DNA of 64,000 nt from Mediterranea massiliensis (GCA_015060695.1 SUYA01000002.1:307565-371564), one strand, 5' to 3'. Positions 15,053 to 24,623 are shown, numbered from the stretch's first letter. Program-made: numbers and translations. The notes: generated by a model from the sequence alone, not told the origin.

Positions 15053-16519
15053 ATGTTACGTAAAATTAGACTGACATTGGCCATCCTCTTCTTCGGCCTG
15101 ATTACCTTGCTCTTCCTGGACTTTACAGGAACGATACATGCATGGTTCGGATGGATGGCGAAGATTCAATTCTTGCCAGCGGTGCTGGCACTGAATGTTG
15201 CCGTGATTGTATTCTTAGTGGCTCTTACGCTGATTTTCGGTCGTGTGTATTGTTCAGTCATCTGCCCGCTGGGGGTATTACAAGACCTCTTCGGATGGAT
15301 GGGAAAGAAGCAGAAAAAGAACCGCTACAGTTATTCACCCGCCAAGAACTGGTTGCGCTACGGAGTGCTTACCCTGTTTGTAGTGGCATTGATTGCCGGT
15401 GTTGGCTCGTTTGTAGCGTTGTTGGCTCCTTACAGCTCGTTCGGACGCATTGCAAGTAACCTGCTGGCACCTCTCTACGGATGGGGAAACAACCTGCTGG
15501 CCTACTTTGCCGAGCGCATGGATAGTTATGCCTTCTACGAAACCGAGGTGTGGATAGCCAGTCTGCCTACCTTCATCATTGCACTCGTCACATTGGTGGT
15601 GCTCTTCGTATTGGCATGGCGCGGTGGCCGAACCTATTGCAACACCATCTGCCCCGTGGGCACCGTGCTGGGATTCCTTTCACGCCTCTCGTGGCTGGCA
15701 CCGGTGATTGACACCGAGAAGTGCAACGCCTGCGGATTGTGTGCCCGTAATTGCAAAGCATCGTGCATTGATAGTAAGAGTCATAAGATAGATTATAGCC
15801 GTTGTGTGGCTTGTATGGATTGTATAGAGAAGTGCAACAAGGGGGCTATCAGCTACCGTCCGCGCAAGAAGCAAGCCAAGACCGCACCGGTAGTAGATGA
15901 GAGTCGCCGTAGTGCGCTGACGGCTACCGCCATCTTGGCTACCACCTCGTTGCTGAAGGCGCAAGACAAGAAACGCGACGGCGGTTTGGCCGTTATCGAG
16001 GATAAGGTAGTGCCCGAACGCAAGACACGCCTCGTTCCTCCGGGTGCGCTGAGCATCAAGAACTTCGAACAGCATTGCACGGCTTGTCAGCTCTGTGTAT
16101 CGGTATGCCCCAACGACGTGTTGCGTCCATCTACCGGCCTGCTTACACTGATGCAACCCGAAATGGGATATGAAAACGGCTATTGTCGCCCCGAATGTAC
16201 CAAGTGCTCGGATGTTTGTCCGGCCGGTGCTATCAAGCCGATTTCTAAAGAGGTGAAGTCGAGCACGCAAATCGGCCATGCTGTATGGATAAAGAAGAAT
16301 TGTTTGTTGCACGAAGAGGTGGATTGCGGCAAGTGTATGGACGCATGCCCAACGGGTGCCATTCAGGTAAAAGTGAACGAAAATTGTCCTAACAAGCACA
16401 AACATGTGATTATAAATACCGAACGATGCATCGGTTGTGGTGCTTGCGAACACTTGTGTCCAGTGCGTCCGTTATCAGCCATCTATGTAGAAGGACACGA
16501 AGTACACCATGAAATATAA
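15053..16519 (+). CDS. Membrane-bound polyferredoxin, NapH/CcoG-related
   Basis: A 488-residue electron-transfer protein. The N-terminal part has about four membrane helices with two CxxxCP motifs (GRVYCSVICPLG near 65-76 and GRTYCNTICPVG near 191-202) typical of NapH-type quinol oxidases. From about 225 onward it carries several cysteine clusters for 4Fe-4S centres: CNACGLCARNC, CVACMDCIEKC, CTACQLCVSVCP, CTKCSDVCP, CGKCMDACP and CIGCGACEHLCP. It probably passes electrons between the quinone pool and soluble or periplasmic partners. The next gene, 36 bases away, encodes an exported iron-sulfur oxidoreductase and is the obvious partner. The ATG at 15053 is preferred over a TTG two codons upstream. 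Confidence 0.88.
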   Translation: MLRKIRLTLAILFFGLITLLFLDFTGTIHAWFGWMAKIQFLPAVLALNVAVIVFLVALTLIFGRVYCSVICPLGVLQDLFGWMGKKQKKNRYSYSPAKNWLRYGVLTLFVVALIAGVGSFVALLAPYSSFGRIASNLLAPLYGWGNNLLAYFAERMDSYAFYETEVWIASLPTFIIALVTLVVLFVLAWRGGRTYCNTICPVGTVLGFLSRLSWLAPVIDTEKCNACGLCARNCKASCIDSKSHKIDYSRCVACMDCIEKCNKGAISYRPRKKQAKTAPVVDESRRSALTATAILATTSLLKAQDKKRDGGLAVIEDKVVPERKTRLVPPGALSIKNFEQHCTACQLCVSVCPNDVLRPSTGLLTLMQPEMGYENGYCRPECTKCSDVCPAGAIKPISKEVKSSTQIGHAVWIKKNCLLHEEVDCGKCMDACPTGAIQVKVNENCPNKHKHVIINTERCIGCGACEHLCPVRPLSAIYVEGHEVHHEI

Positions 16520-16555
16520 ATCCATTTTAGTTTTTAATTTTCAATTCTCAATTAT

Positions 16556-17899
16556 ATGAGTAAAGATATAAATCGCCGCGACTTTTTGAAGTTAACAGGT
16601 GTAGCCGCATCGGCAAGCTTATTAGCAGCATGCAAAAAAAAGTCTGTAAACAATACTAATGGCAGTAAAACCATTGCAACTGGTGAAATGACCTACCACA
16701 AACCTTTACAATTGGATAATGAGAAAATATCATTATTGGGCTATGGATGCATGCGCTGGCCTATGATGAAAAATCCTGATGGAAAAGGAGAAATCGTAAA
16801 CCAAGAACAAGTAAATCGCCTAGTAAGCTATGCCATGGAACATGGCGTAAACATGTATGATACATCGCCAGCCTATTGTCAAGGGCAGTCTGAAGCAGCT
16901 ACCGGAGAGGCACTGAAGAAGTATCCTCGTGAATCGTACTACCTTTCTACCAAGTTGTCTAACTTCAGCAATTATTCGCGTGAGGCTTCCATTGCTATGT
17001 ACAAACAATCAATGAAAGATTTGCAAACTGAATACTTAGATATTTACCTGCTTCATTCGGTAGGCAATATGAGACAATTCAAAGCGCGATTCGTTGATAA
17101 TGGCATGATAGAGTACTTGAAGGCAGAACGTTCTGCCGGACGCATCCGCCGATTGGGATTCTCTTTCCACGGATCGAAACAGGCTTTCGACGAGCTGATG
17201 GCTATGCACGACGAAGTACATTGGGATATTATCCTTATCCAAATGAACTACTTGGATTGGAAAAAAAGTGGAGTGGATTACATTTATGCCGAAATGGAGA
17301 AACGTGGTATACCGGCTCTGATTATGGAACCGCTGTTAGGTGGCCGTTTAAGCAAGTTACCCGACCACATCGTGGCTCGTTTGAAACAACAAGAGCCCGA
17401 ACGCAGTGTCGCTTCATGGGCATTCCGTTTCAATGGTTCCTATCCGGGTGTGTTGAGCGTGCTGAGCGGTATGCAATACATGGAGCATCTGCAAGACAAC
17501 ATTGCAACCTTCTCACCCATGGTGCCACTGACCGACGAGGAGAAGGAGTTCCTTTTTGAAACAGCTCGCCTCATCAGTCAATACCCCACAATTCCTTGTA
17601 ACGATTGCAAGTATTGCATGCCCTGCCCCTATGGATTGGATATACCGGCCATCTTGCTTCATTATAACAAGTGCGTAAACGAAGGTAACATTGCTGAAAG
17701 TAGTCAAGATGAGAATTACCGCAAAGCGCGTCGCGCTTTCTTGGTGGGATACGACCGTGCGGTCCCCAAGGTGCGCCAAGCAGAGCGATGCATAGATTGC
17801 AAAGAGTGTAATCAACACTGCCCACAACGCATCAATATCCCACGCGAACTGAAACGCATCAACAAATATATTGAAAGTTTGAAGCAAGAAACCCTATGA
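16556..17899 (+). CDS. Tat-exported aldo/keto reductase lipoprotein with ferredoxin domain
   Basis: The N-terminus NRRDFLKLTG is a twin-arginine export signal ending in the lipobox LLAAC (C26), so a folded, lipid-anchored periplasmic protein is predicted. The AKR barrel keeps the catalytic tetrad D102, Y107, K133 and H167 (DTSPAY, STKLSN, LLHSVG). The C-terminal 100 residues carry two cysteine groups, CNDCKYCMPCPYGLDIP and CIDCKECNQHCPQRINIP, for iron-sulfur clusters. At 447 residues it is longer than plain AKRs (about 320) because of this ferredoxin part. Placed between the polyferredoxin and an FAD dehydrogenase, with which it overlaps by 4 bases. Substrate unknown. Confidence 0.9.
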   Translation: MSKDINRRDFLKLTGVAASASLLAACKKKSVNNTNGSKTIATGEMTYHKPLQLDNEKISLLGYGCMRWPMMKNPDGKGEIVNQEQVNRLVSYAMEHGVNMYDTSPAYCQGQSEAATGEALKKYPRESYYLSTKLSNFSNYSREASIAMYKQSMKDLQTEYLDIYLLHSVGNMRQFKARFVDNGMIEYLKAERSAGRIRRLGFSFHGSKQAFDELMAMHDEVHWDIILIQMNYLDWKKSGVDYIYAEMEKRGIPALIMEPLLGGRLSKLPDHIVARLKQQEPERSVASWAFRFNGSYPGVLSVLSGMQYMEHLQDNIATFSPMVPLTDEEKEFLFETARLISQYPTIPCNDCKYCMPCPYGLDIPAILLHYNKCVNEGNIAESSQDENYRKARRAFLVGYDRAVPKVRQAERCIDCKECNQHCPQRINIPRELKRINKYIESLKQETL

Positions 17900-19482
17900 T
17901 ACACGAATACCAGCTTCGGGTTATCCCGGAAATAGCAGGAAGCGAACAACAACTGAAGGCCTTTATCGTTGCAGATAAGGGCCTTCGGGCTAACGACATA
18001 ACGGCGGTGCGCATACTGAAACGGAGTATCGATGCGCGCCAACGCACGATATTCGTTAACTTGACCGTTCGAGTCTATGTAAACGAGATACCCGAAAAGC
18101 TTGAGTATGTTCCTACTATATATAATAATGTAGAAGGTCGCCCGCAAGTGGTGGTGGTAGGTGCAGGCCCTGGCGGCTTGTTTGCTGCACTTCGACTGAT
18201 TGAATTAGGCCTACGGCCCGTGGTGATTGAACGCGGAAAGAATGTGCGCGAACGCAAGAAAGACTTAGCGCGCATCGGCCGCGAGCAGCGTGTGGATAGC
18301 GAGTCGAACTATAGCTTTGGCGAGGGTGGTGCAGGTGCCTATAGCGACGGAAAACTCTATACGCGCAGTAAGAAACGAGGCAATACAGAAAAAATTCTAA
18401 ATGTATTTTGTCAACATGGAGCATCGCCATCCATTTTAGTGGATGCACATCCACATATCGGTACAGACAAGTTACCACGCGTTATTGAGAATATGCGCAA
18501 CACTATCTTGTCATGCGGAGGTGAAGTGCACTTTCAAACCCGAATGGACGCACTGATTATGGAAGGGGATGTAGTAAAAGGTATTGAAACCAACACCGGA
18601 GAGAGATTCTTTGGGCCAGTAATTTTAGCAACCGGGCATTCTGCTCGCGATGTTTACCGATGGTTAGATGCTAATAAAGTAGAAATGGAAGCCAAAGGCA
18701 TTGCGGTTGGAGTGCGTTTGGAGCATCCTGCCCATCTGATAGATCAAATTCAATATCATCGCAAAGAAGGTAGAGGGCTATTCTTACCAACCGCAGAATA
18801 TAGTATGGTGACCCAAGTTGATGGACGAGGCGTTTATAGTTTCTGCATGTGTCCGGGTGGCTTTGTAGTGCCTGCGGCAAGCGGACCCGAACAGTTGGTG
18901 GTGAACGGCATGAGCCCAAGCAATCGCGGCTCGCGATGGAGCAATAGCGGCATGGTGGTTGAAATACGTCCTGAAGATTTGGGGAAGAAAGATTTAGATA
19001 TTCTTACTGATGCTCCTAATAGTACTCTTTGCATGATGAACTTCCAAGAACAATTGGAAAAACTTTGTTGGCAACAAGGAAACTTTAAACAAACTGCTCC
19101 GGCTCAGCGAATGTACGATTTTGTAAAAAAGAAGCTCAGTTTTGATTTACCCGAAAGTTCTTATGCACCAGGATTGGTTTCCTCTCCTTTACATTTTTGG
19201 CTTCCTCCTTTTATAAGCGAACGGTTAATCCGTGGTTTCTTACATTTCGGGAAGCAAAGCAAAGGTTTTCTAACCAATGAAGCAATCATAATTGGAGTAG
19301 AAACCCGTACTTCTGCTCCAGTACGTATTACTCGCGACCGCGAATCTTTGCAACACGTTCGTTTAAAAGGATTATTCCCTTGTGGCGAGGGTGCAGGCTA
19401 TGCCGGTGGCATAGTCTCGGCCGGTGTAGATGGTGAACGTTGTGCCGAAGCTGCGAATATTTATACTTCAAGTTGCCAATAA
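17896..19482 (+). CDS. FAD-dependent dehydrogenase (uncharacterised family)
   Basis: A 528-residue cytoplasmic flavoprotein. After about 85 N-terminal residues comes the dinucleotide-binding motif VVVGAGPGGLFAALRLIELG, followed by VIERGKNV. SFGEGGAGAYSDGKL, and near the C-terminus GLFPCGEGAGYAGGIVSAGVDG, are typical of the family of predicted FAD dehydrogenases often annotated only by domain. No signal peptide or transmembrane helix is seen. The ATGA overlap with the reductase gene indicates translational coupling and a shared pathway. The reaction is unknown. Confidence 0.88.
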   Translation: MIHEYQLRVIPEIAGSEQQLKAFIVADKGLRANDITAVRILKRSIDARQRTIFVNLTVRVYVNEIPEKLEYVPTIYNNVEGRPQVVVVGAGPGGLFAALRLIELGLRPVVIERGKNVRERKKDLARIGREQRVDSESNYSFGEGGAGAYSDGKLYTRSKKRGNTEKILNVFCQHGASPSILVDAHPHIGTDKLPRVIENMRNTILSCGGEVHFQTRMDALIMEGDVVKGIETNTGERFFGPVILATGHSARDVYRWLDANKVEMEAKGIAVGVRLEHPAHLIDQIQYHRKEGRGLFLPTAEYSMVTQVDGRGVYSFCMCPGGFVVPAASGPEQLVVNGMSPSNRGSRWSNSGMVVEIRPEDLGKKDLDILTDAPNSTLCMMNFQEQLEKLCWQQGNFKQTAPAQRMYDFVKKKLSFDLPESSYAPGLVSSPLHFWLPPFISERLIRGFLHFGKQSKGFLTNEAIIIGVETRTSAPVRITRDRESLQHVRLKGLFPCGEGAGYAGGIVSAGVDGERCAEAANIYTSSCQ

Positions 19483-19501
19483 TACACTAAAAAAGTGACA
19501 A

Positions 19502-20431
19502 ATGGGAAAAATAGCGAAAGACCTAACTGAATTAATTGGCCACACTCCCCTAATTGAGTTGACAAGATATAGCAAAGCAGAAAATATAACAGGACGATTA
19601 ATTGCCAAGATAGAATCGTTCAACCCCAGTGGAAGCGTAAAAGCACGAGTAGCTTTGGCTATGATTGAGGATGCCGAACGATGTGGAATATTGAAACCGG
19701 GAGGCACCATCATTGAACCCACCAGTGGGAATACCGGAATAGGATTGGCTATGGTAGCTTGCATCAAAGGATATAAAGTCATACTAACCATGCCTGAGAC
19801 CATGAGTGCTGAACGACGCAGATTATTGAAGGCTTACGGTGCAGAAATTGTATTGACTCCCGGTCACGAAGGGATGGCGGGAAGTATTGCCAAGGCCGAA
19901 TCTCTACACAAAGCCATACCCGGAAGCTTCATTCCTCAACAATTCAGCAACCCGACTAATCCACTGATTCATAGTAAAACCACAGCCGAAGAAATCTGGA
20001 ATGACACCGATGGGGAAATAGCAGCTTTTGTGGCTTGTGTAGGAACCGGTGGTACATTAAGCGGTATTGGTCGCGCTTTAAAACGTCATAATCCACATAT
20101 TCATATCGTAGCCGTAGAACCTTCATCTTCGCCCGTATTACAAGGAGGCGTAGCTAAGCCACATTCTATTCAAGGTATCGGGGCTAATTTCATCCCTGAT
20201 AACTACGATGCTTCTGTGGTCGATGAAATCATTGGTATTTCTGAGTGTGAAGCATTCCAAGCGGTACGTACTTTAGCAACCACCGAAGGACTTCTATCCG
20301 GCATCAGTAGTGGAGCAGCCTTACATGGAGCTCGAACATTAGCCCATAGACCAGAGTTTCACAATCGAATGATTGTTACCCTGCTACCCGATAGCGGTGA
20401 GCGATATCTTTCTACCAATTTATTTGAATAA
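19502..20431 (+). CDS. cysK: Cysteine synthase (O-acetylserine sulfhydrylase)
   Basis: The PLP enzyme makes cysteine from O-acetylserine and sulfide. The PLP lysine lies in NPSGSVKARVA (about 40-50), the substrate loop is PTSGNTGIGLA (about 77-87), and GTGGTLSGIGRAL (about 180-192) binds the cofactor phosphate. The 309-residue length is typical of CysK. It begins 19 bases after the FAD dehydrogenase stop and ends 9 bases before the LuxR-type gene, so it may share their transcript. Confidence 0.96.
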   Translation: MGKIAKDLTELIGHTPLIELTRYSKAENITGRLIAKIESFNPSGSVKARVALAMIEDAERCGILKPGGTIIEPTSGNTGIGLAMVACIKGYKVILTMPETMSAERRRLLKAYGAEIVLTPGHEGMAGSIAKAESLHKAIPGSFIPQQFSNPTNPLIHSKTTAEEIWNDTDGEIAAFVACVGTGGTLSGIGRALKRHNPHIHIVAVEPSSSPVLQGGVAKPHSIQGIGANFIPDNYDASVVDEIIGISECEAFQAVRTLATTEGLLSGISSGAALHGARTLAHRPEFHNRMIVTLLPDSGERYLSTNLFE

Positions 20432-20440
20432 AATACTTCT

Positions 20441-21019
20441 ATGAACCACGAATTAGCTATTATAGATCCCAACACATTGGCCGCTTTAGGACTCCAACGT
20501 TTGTTAGAAGAGGTATTCCCCATGGCAGCTATACGCACTTTTCCAAACTTTGCTACTTTCATGGACGATACTCCAGATATGTATGCTCACTACTTCGTGG
20601 CTGCTGCTGTCTATTTTGAACACACCGTTTTTTTTAGAGAAAGAGCTCGTCGCACTATAGTTTTAGTGGAACGTAATAACCTACCACACCTATCAGGTAT
20701 CCATTGTCTTAATATCCAAGCTAACTTACAACAGTTGGTTACCTCAATCCTACAACTTCATAACTGCGGACATCACCCTATTACTGCCCCTCAATCTAAT
20801 CCGATGTCAGAACACGATTTATCTGCACGCGAAATTGAAGTACTCTCCTTATTGGTTCGTGGATATATCCACAAAGAGATTGCCGACCGCCTACACATCA
20901 GTCTTACGACTGTTATCACCCATCGCAAAAACATTACGACCAAACTTGGCATTAAATCCTTATCTGGCCTCACTATCTATGCCGTCATGCATGGCTATGT
21001 AGCTTGGGATAGTATATAA
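20441..21019 (+). CDS. LuxR-family transcriptional regulator
   Basis: The C-terminal 60 residues form a LuxR/GerE helix-turn-helix: LSAREIEVLSLLVRGYIHKE (about 128-147) followed by IADRLHISLTTVITHRKNI. The N-terminal 120 residues resemble a response-regulator receiver in outline (LAIIDPNTLAALGLQRLL), but the acidic pocket and phospho-acceptor Asp are not convincing, so it may respond to something other than phosphorylation. It lies between cysK and a TonB-dependent receptor with its own promoter and may control that receptor. Confidence 0.88.
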   Translation: MNHELAIIDPNTLAALGLQRLLEEVFPMAAIRTFPNFATFMDDTPDMYAHYFVAAAVYFEHTVFFRERARRTIVLVERNNLPHLSGIHCLNIQANLQQLVTSILQLHNCGHHPITAPQSNPMSEHDLSAREIEVLSLLVRGYIHKEIADRLHISLTTVITHRKNITTKLGIKSLSGLTIYAVMHGYVAWDSI

Positions 21020-21056
21020 TCGCACTTTACAAAAGGAAATTCCTCATAAATTAGGA

Positions 21057-21087
21057 TTGGATATATACTAAATTCGCCATACCTTTG
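21057..21087 (+). promoter_or_regulatory. Promoter of the TonB-dependent receptor
   Basis: TTG (21057-21059) and TACCTTTG (21080-21087) are 20 bases apart. The ATG at 21121 is 33 bases downstream. Frames starting further upstream would begin inside this promoter. Confidence 0.7.
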
Positions 21088-21120
21088 CCGCAATTATTTA
21101 CATTGATAAATTGTCGACAA

Positions 21121-23550
21121 ATGATGAAAGTTTATAAAACATGGATATTCCTTTTATTGTCTCTGATAAGTGGCCAAACATTAGCCGACCAAACAGACAC
21201 ATTAAGAGTAACAGATATTGAAGAAATTACAATTGTTGCAACTCCGAAAGAGAACCGCAAGCTACGCCAACTTCCAAACTCAGCAACACTTTTATCACAT
21301 GAATCTTTAAAAACTTCGGGAGTTGAGAATATTAAAGGGCTCACTGCTGTAGTCCCCAATCTGTATATTCCCGACTATGGTTCACGATTGACTACGGCCG
21401 TTTATATCCGTGGCATCGGTTCACGCATCAATACCCCTTCCGTCGGCCTCTATGTAGATAACATTCCCTACATCGACAAATCTGCTTTCGATTTTAGCTA
21501 TGCAGATGTAGAGCGTATTGATGTACTTCGAGGGCCACAAGGTACGCTATATGGCCGCAATGCCATGGGGGGCATCATCAAGGTGCATACTCGTTCGCCA
21601 TTTCAACATCAAGGTACAGATCTAAAGATTGAAGCAGCTACCCATGGATATTATAATGCTTCGTTAACACACTACCACCGTATAAGCAATCGGTTTGCCT
21701 TTTCAGCAGGTGGACATTATGATTATGATGGCGGTTTTTTCCGGAATTCATCTCTTGCCGGTAAGAAAGTTGACCAAGGCCAAGCAGGAGGTGGAAGAGT
21801 TCGCGGCATTTGGCTTCCCGGAGATAATTGGAAACTCGATTTGAGCCTCAACTACGAATATAGCGACCAAAGCGGCTATCCCTATTACCTACAAGGAGTA
21901 GAAGGTGGCGAGATATTGGCTTACAATCGAGAAAGCAGTTATCGGCGCAACTTGCTTAATGCAGGACTTAGCATAGAACACCAAGCTAACCATTTTATAT
22001 TAAGTGCAGTAACTGGATATCAATGGTTAGCAGATCGTATGTTTTTGGATCAAGACTTCACTCCGAAAGACATATACACATTGGAACAGCGTCAACGTAT
22101 CCACACGCTATCTGAAGAAATTGTTATACGTTCCAAAGGGAATAATCGTTATGAATGGTTGTTTGGTGCATTTGGTTTTCATCAATCTACTCACACGAAG
22201 GCTCCAGTAACTTTCTTAAATGATGGTATGGGAATGTTGAATCTATTACTATCAGATGTCATTCCATCGCGTATCGAAGTTGGTATGGGACAAGGTATGG
22301 CCATGAATATCATGCCTTCATTAAGTATTTCAGCTAGTGAGATGCCTATTGATGGTACATTTGACACCCCGCAACTCAATGCTGCGTTATTCCATCAATC
22401 TACTCTACGTCGTTTATTCGGAATTGATGGTCTATCATTTACATTAGGGTTGCGCTTAGATTATGAAAAAATGAAACTCACCTATAATTCCGGCACATCA
22501 TTAGCCTATAGTGTTGGGATAGAAGGTGAGATGAGTAGGGGTGGACAAGTTATTCGCAAAATTGAGATGATGCCTCAAACCGCTCTTACAGTCCAGTCGC
22601 GTTATCAAGGTAAGCTACACAAAGATTATCTGCAATTATTACCACGTTTTGCCTTACAATACGACTTACCGTCTCGTCGAGGAAATTTGTATGCTACCAT
22701 CAGCAAAGGATATCGTAGCGGAGGATATAATATACAGAAATTTTCGGAACTTCTTCAAGGTAGCCTGCGTAATGACATGATGCGCCAATCTAAAGAGGAG
22801 ATTATGGCCGTGGTTCCTCCTCAATATGCCCAGTTAGTTGGCGAGCACTTCCCTGAAGCCGGAAAGAATCCGGATGCGCAAGAAGCGGTAGATTACCGCC
22901 CGGAACAGACTTGGAATTACGAAATCGGTACACACCTTAATCTGTTTGAGAATCGTTTGTCGTTGGATGCTTCTGCCTTTTGGATGGAGACACACGATCA
23001 GCAAATATCTCGTATGGCTTCTACCGGCCTAGGCCGTGAAACCATCAATGCAGGACGTAGCCGTAGTTTAGGAGGTGAAATCTCTTTTGTAGCAGCCATT
23101 ACAAATAGTTTAACCCTCAATGGAGGCTATGGCTATACCCATGCTACTTTCCGCCAATACGGTACAGAAGGCTTGGATACATCACATAGTTCTGTCGATG
23201 ATTATACTGGAAACTTCGTACCATTTGTTCCTCGTCATACATTAAACATAGGAGGTTCATACACGTTCTTTTTAAAAGAGCAGCGATTGTTAGATTGCAT
23301 AGTTTTATCTACCAATTATAATGGGGCTGGTCGCATTTTCTGGACGGAAGATAATCAAGCCTCGACGGGTTTTTATGGTACTTTAAACGGACGCCTCAGT
23401 CTGCATAGAGGTCAAAATGAAGTAGCTATTTGGGTACACAATGTACTCGATCGCGACTATACAGCCTTTTATTTTGAAAGTATGGGCAATGCTTTCCGCC
23501 AAAAATCGCGTCCAATACAGGCCGGCATTGAGGTGCGGTGTAGATTTTAA
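21121..23550 (+). CDS. TonB-dependent outer-membrane receptor
   Basis: An 809-residue receptor with a signal peptide (MKVYKTWIFLLLSLISGQTLA, given as the first 22 residues in outline) and an N-terminal plug (about 35-155), including SVGLYVDNIPY and VERIDVLRGPQGTLYGRNAMGG. The 22-strand barrel follows and ends in an aromatic residue (CRF). The closest overall pattern is that of siderophore or cobalamin-type receptors rather than SusC: the usual SusC N-terminal extension and SusD partner are absent. Ligand unknown. The start at 21121 is chosen over earlier non-ATG codons because of the promoter. Confidence 0.92.
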   Translation: MMKVYKTWIFLLLSLISGQTLADQTDTLRVTDIEEITIVATPKENRKLRQLPNSATLLSHESLKTSGVENIKGLTAVVPNLYIPDYGSRLTTAVYIRGIGSRINTPSVGLYVDNIPYIDKSAFDFSYADVERIDVLRGPQGTLYGRNAMGGIIKVHTRSPFQHQGTDLKIEAATHGYYNASLTHYHRISNRFAFSAGGHYDYDGGFFRNSSLAGKKVDQGQAGGGRVRGIWLPGDNWKLDLSLNYEYSDQSGYPYYLQGVEGGEILAYNRESSYRRNLLNAGLSIEHQANHFILSAVTGYQWLADRMFLDQDFTPKDIYTLEQRQRIHTLSEEIVIRSKGNNRYEWLFGAFGFHQSTHTKAPVTFLNDGMGMLNLLLSDVIPSRIEVGMGQGMAMNIMPSLSISASEMPIDGTFDTPQLNAALFHQSTLRRLFGIDGLSFTLGLRLDYEKMKLTYNSGTSLAYSVGIEGEMSRGGQVIRKIEMMPQTALTVQSRYQGKLHKDYLQLLPRFALQYDLPSRRGNLYATISKGYRSGGYNIQKFSELLQGSLRNDMMRQSKEEIMAVVPPQYAQLVGEHFPEAGKNPDAQEAVDYRPEQTWNYEIGTHLNLFENRLSLDASAFWMETHDQQISRMASTGLGRETINAGRSRSLGGEISFVAAITNSLTLNGGYGYTHATFRQYGTEGLDTSHSSVDDYTGNFVPFVPRHTLNIGGSYTFFLKEQRLLDCIVLSTNYNGAGRIFWTEDNQASTGFYGTLNGRLSLHRGQNEVAIWVHNVLDRDYTAFYFESMGNAFRQKSRPIQAGIEVRCRF

Positions 23551-23600
23551 CCGAAATGGATTTATTTTGTAGCGGATTTACATTTAACCCCCAATAACGA

Positions 23601-23631
23601 AATTCGCCTTTTTGTTGGAAAAAGGCGAATT
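23601..23631. terminator. Perfect 13-base-pair hairpin after the receptor gene
   Basis: AATTCGCCTTTTT (23601-23613) and AAAAAGGCGAATT (23619-23631) are exact complements around the loop GTTGG. It follows the receptor stop by 50 bases and ends 2 bases before the metA -33 box, so it may serve as terminator, as operator for metA, or both. Confidence 0.65.
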
Positions 23632-23633
23632 CA

Positions 23634-23665
23634 TTTGTATATTTTGCACAGAGTAATTACTTTTG
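23634..23665 (+). promoter_or_regulatory. Promoter of metA
   Basis: TTTG (23634-23637) and TACTTTTG (23658-23665) are 20 bases apart. The metA ATG is 25 bases downstream. Confidence 0.75.
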
Positions 23666-23690
23666 CTGAATATAAACCAATGTAAGAATC

Positions 23691-24608
23691 ATGCCTTTAA
23701 CATTACCCGATAGATTACCGGCTATAGAATTGCTGAAAGAGGAGAATATTTTTGTAATGGACACTTCGCGTGCCACTCATCAAGATATTCGTCCGCTTCG
23801 CATTGTTATTTTAAACTTAATGCCATTGAAGATTACAACTGAAACAGATTTAATCAGGCTACTTTCCAACACACCTCTTCAAGTTGAAATCTCATTCATG
23901 AAAATCAAAAGTCATACTTCGAAGAATACACCCATAGAGCACATGCAGGCTTTTTATACAGACTTCGAAGAGATGCGAGAACAGAAATACGACGGCATGA
24001 TTATTACCGGTGCACCGGTAGAACAGATGGAATTTGAGGAAGTCAATTATTGGGATGAGATTTCAGAGATTTTCGATTGGGCACGCACTCATGTCACTTC
24101 CACCCTTTACATCTGCTGGGCTGCCCAGGCCGGTCTTTATCATCATTATAAGATTCCTAAATACCCATTAAACAAGAAGATGTTCGGCGTTTTCCGCCAC
24201 CATACTTTACTACCTACCCACCCTATATTCCGTGGTTTTGACGATGAATTCTATGTGCCACATAGCCGCCACACGGAAGTTCGAAGAGAAGATATACTAA
24301 AGGTGCCGGAACTGACATTGCTCAGCGAATCGGATGATTCTGGTGTCTATATTGTGATGGCACGTAATGGACGCGAGTTCTTTGTTACAGGGCATTCCGA
24401 ATACTCCCCACTGACGTTAGACACTGAATACCGACGCGATTTAAACAAAGGATTGCCAATAGAGATGCCACGCAATTATTATATAGAAGACAAGCCAGAA
24501 AAAGGTGTGTTGGTTCGTTGGCGTGGACATGCGAATCTGCTTTTTTCAAACTGGCTGAATTATTTCGTTTATCAAGAAACTCCATTCGATGTAAACGACA
24601 TTAAATAA
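23691..24608 (+). CDS. metA: Homoserine O-acyltransferase (MetA type), predicted acetyl-CoA specific
   Basis: The enzyme activates homoserine for methionine synthesis. The catalytic set is exact: C142 (YICWAAQAG), H235 and E237 (VTGHSEYSP). Position 111, which selects the acyl donor, is Glu (GAPVEQMEF), not the Gly of the E. coli succinyltransferase; published work on MetA enzymes links Glu here to acetyl-CoA use. So the likely product is O-acetylhomoserine despite the usual 'succinyltransferase' label. The 305-residue length is typical. It has its own promoter; the U32 gene follows after 15 bases. Confidence 0.95.
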   Translation: MPLTLPDRLPAIELLKEENIFVMDTSRATHQDIRPLRIVILNLMPLKITTETDLIRLLSNTPLQVEISFMKIKSHTSKNTPIEHMQAFYTDFEEMREQKYDGMIITGAPVEQMEFEEVNYWDEISEIFDWARTHVTSTLYICWAAQAGLYHHYKIPKYPLNKKMFGVFRHHTLLPTHPIFRGFDDEFYVPHSRHTEVRREDILKVPELTLLSESDDSGVYIVMARNGREFFVTGHSEYSPLTLDTEYRRDLNKGLPIEMPRNYYIEDKPEKGVLVRWRGHANLLFSNWLNYFVYQETPFDVNDIK

Positions 24609-24623
24609 ATCAGTCGAGTAGGT

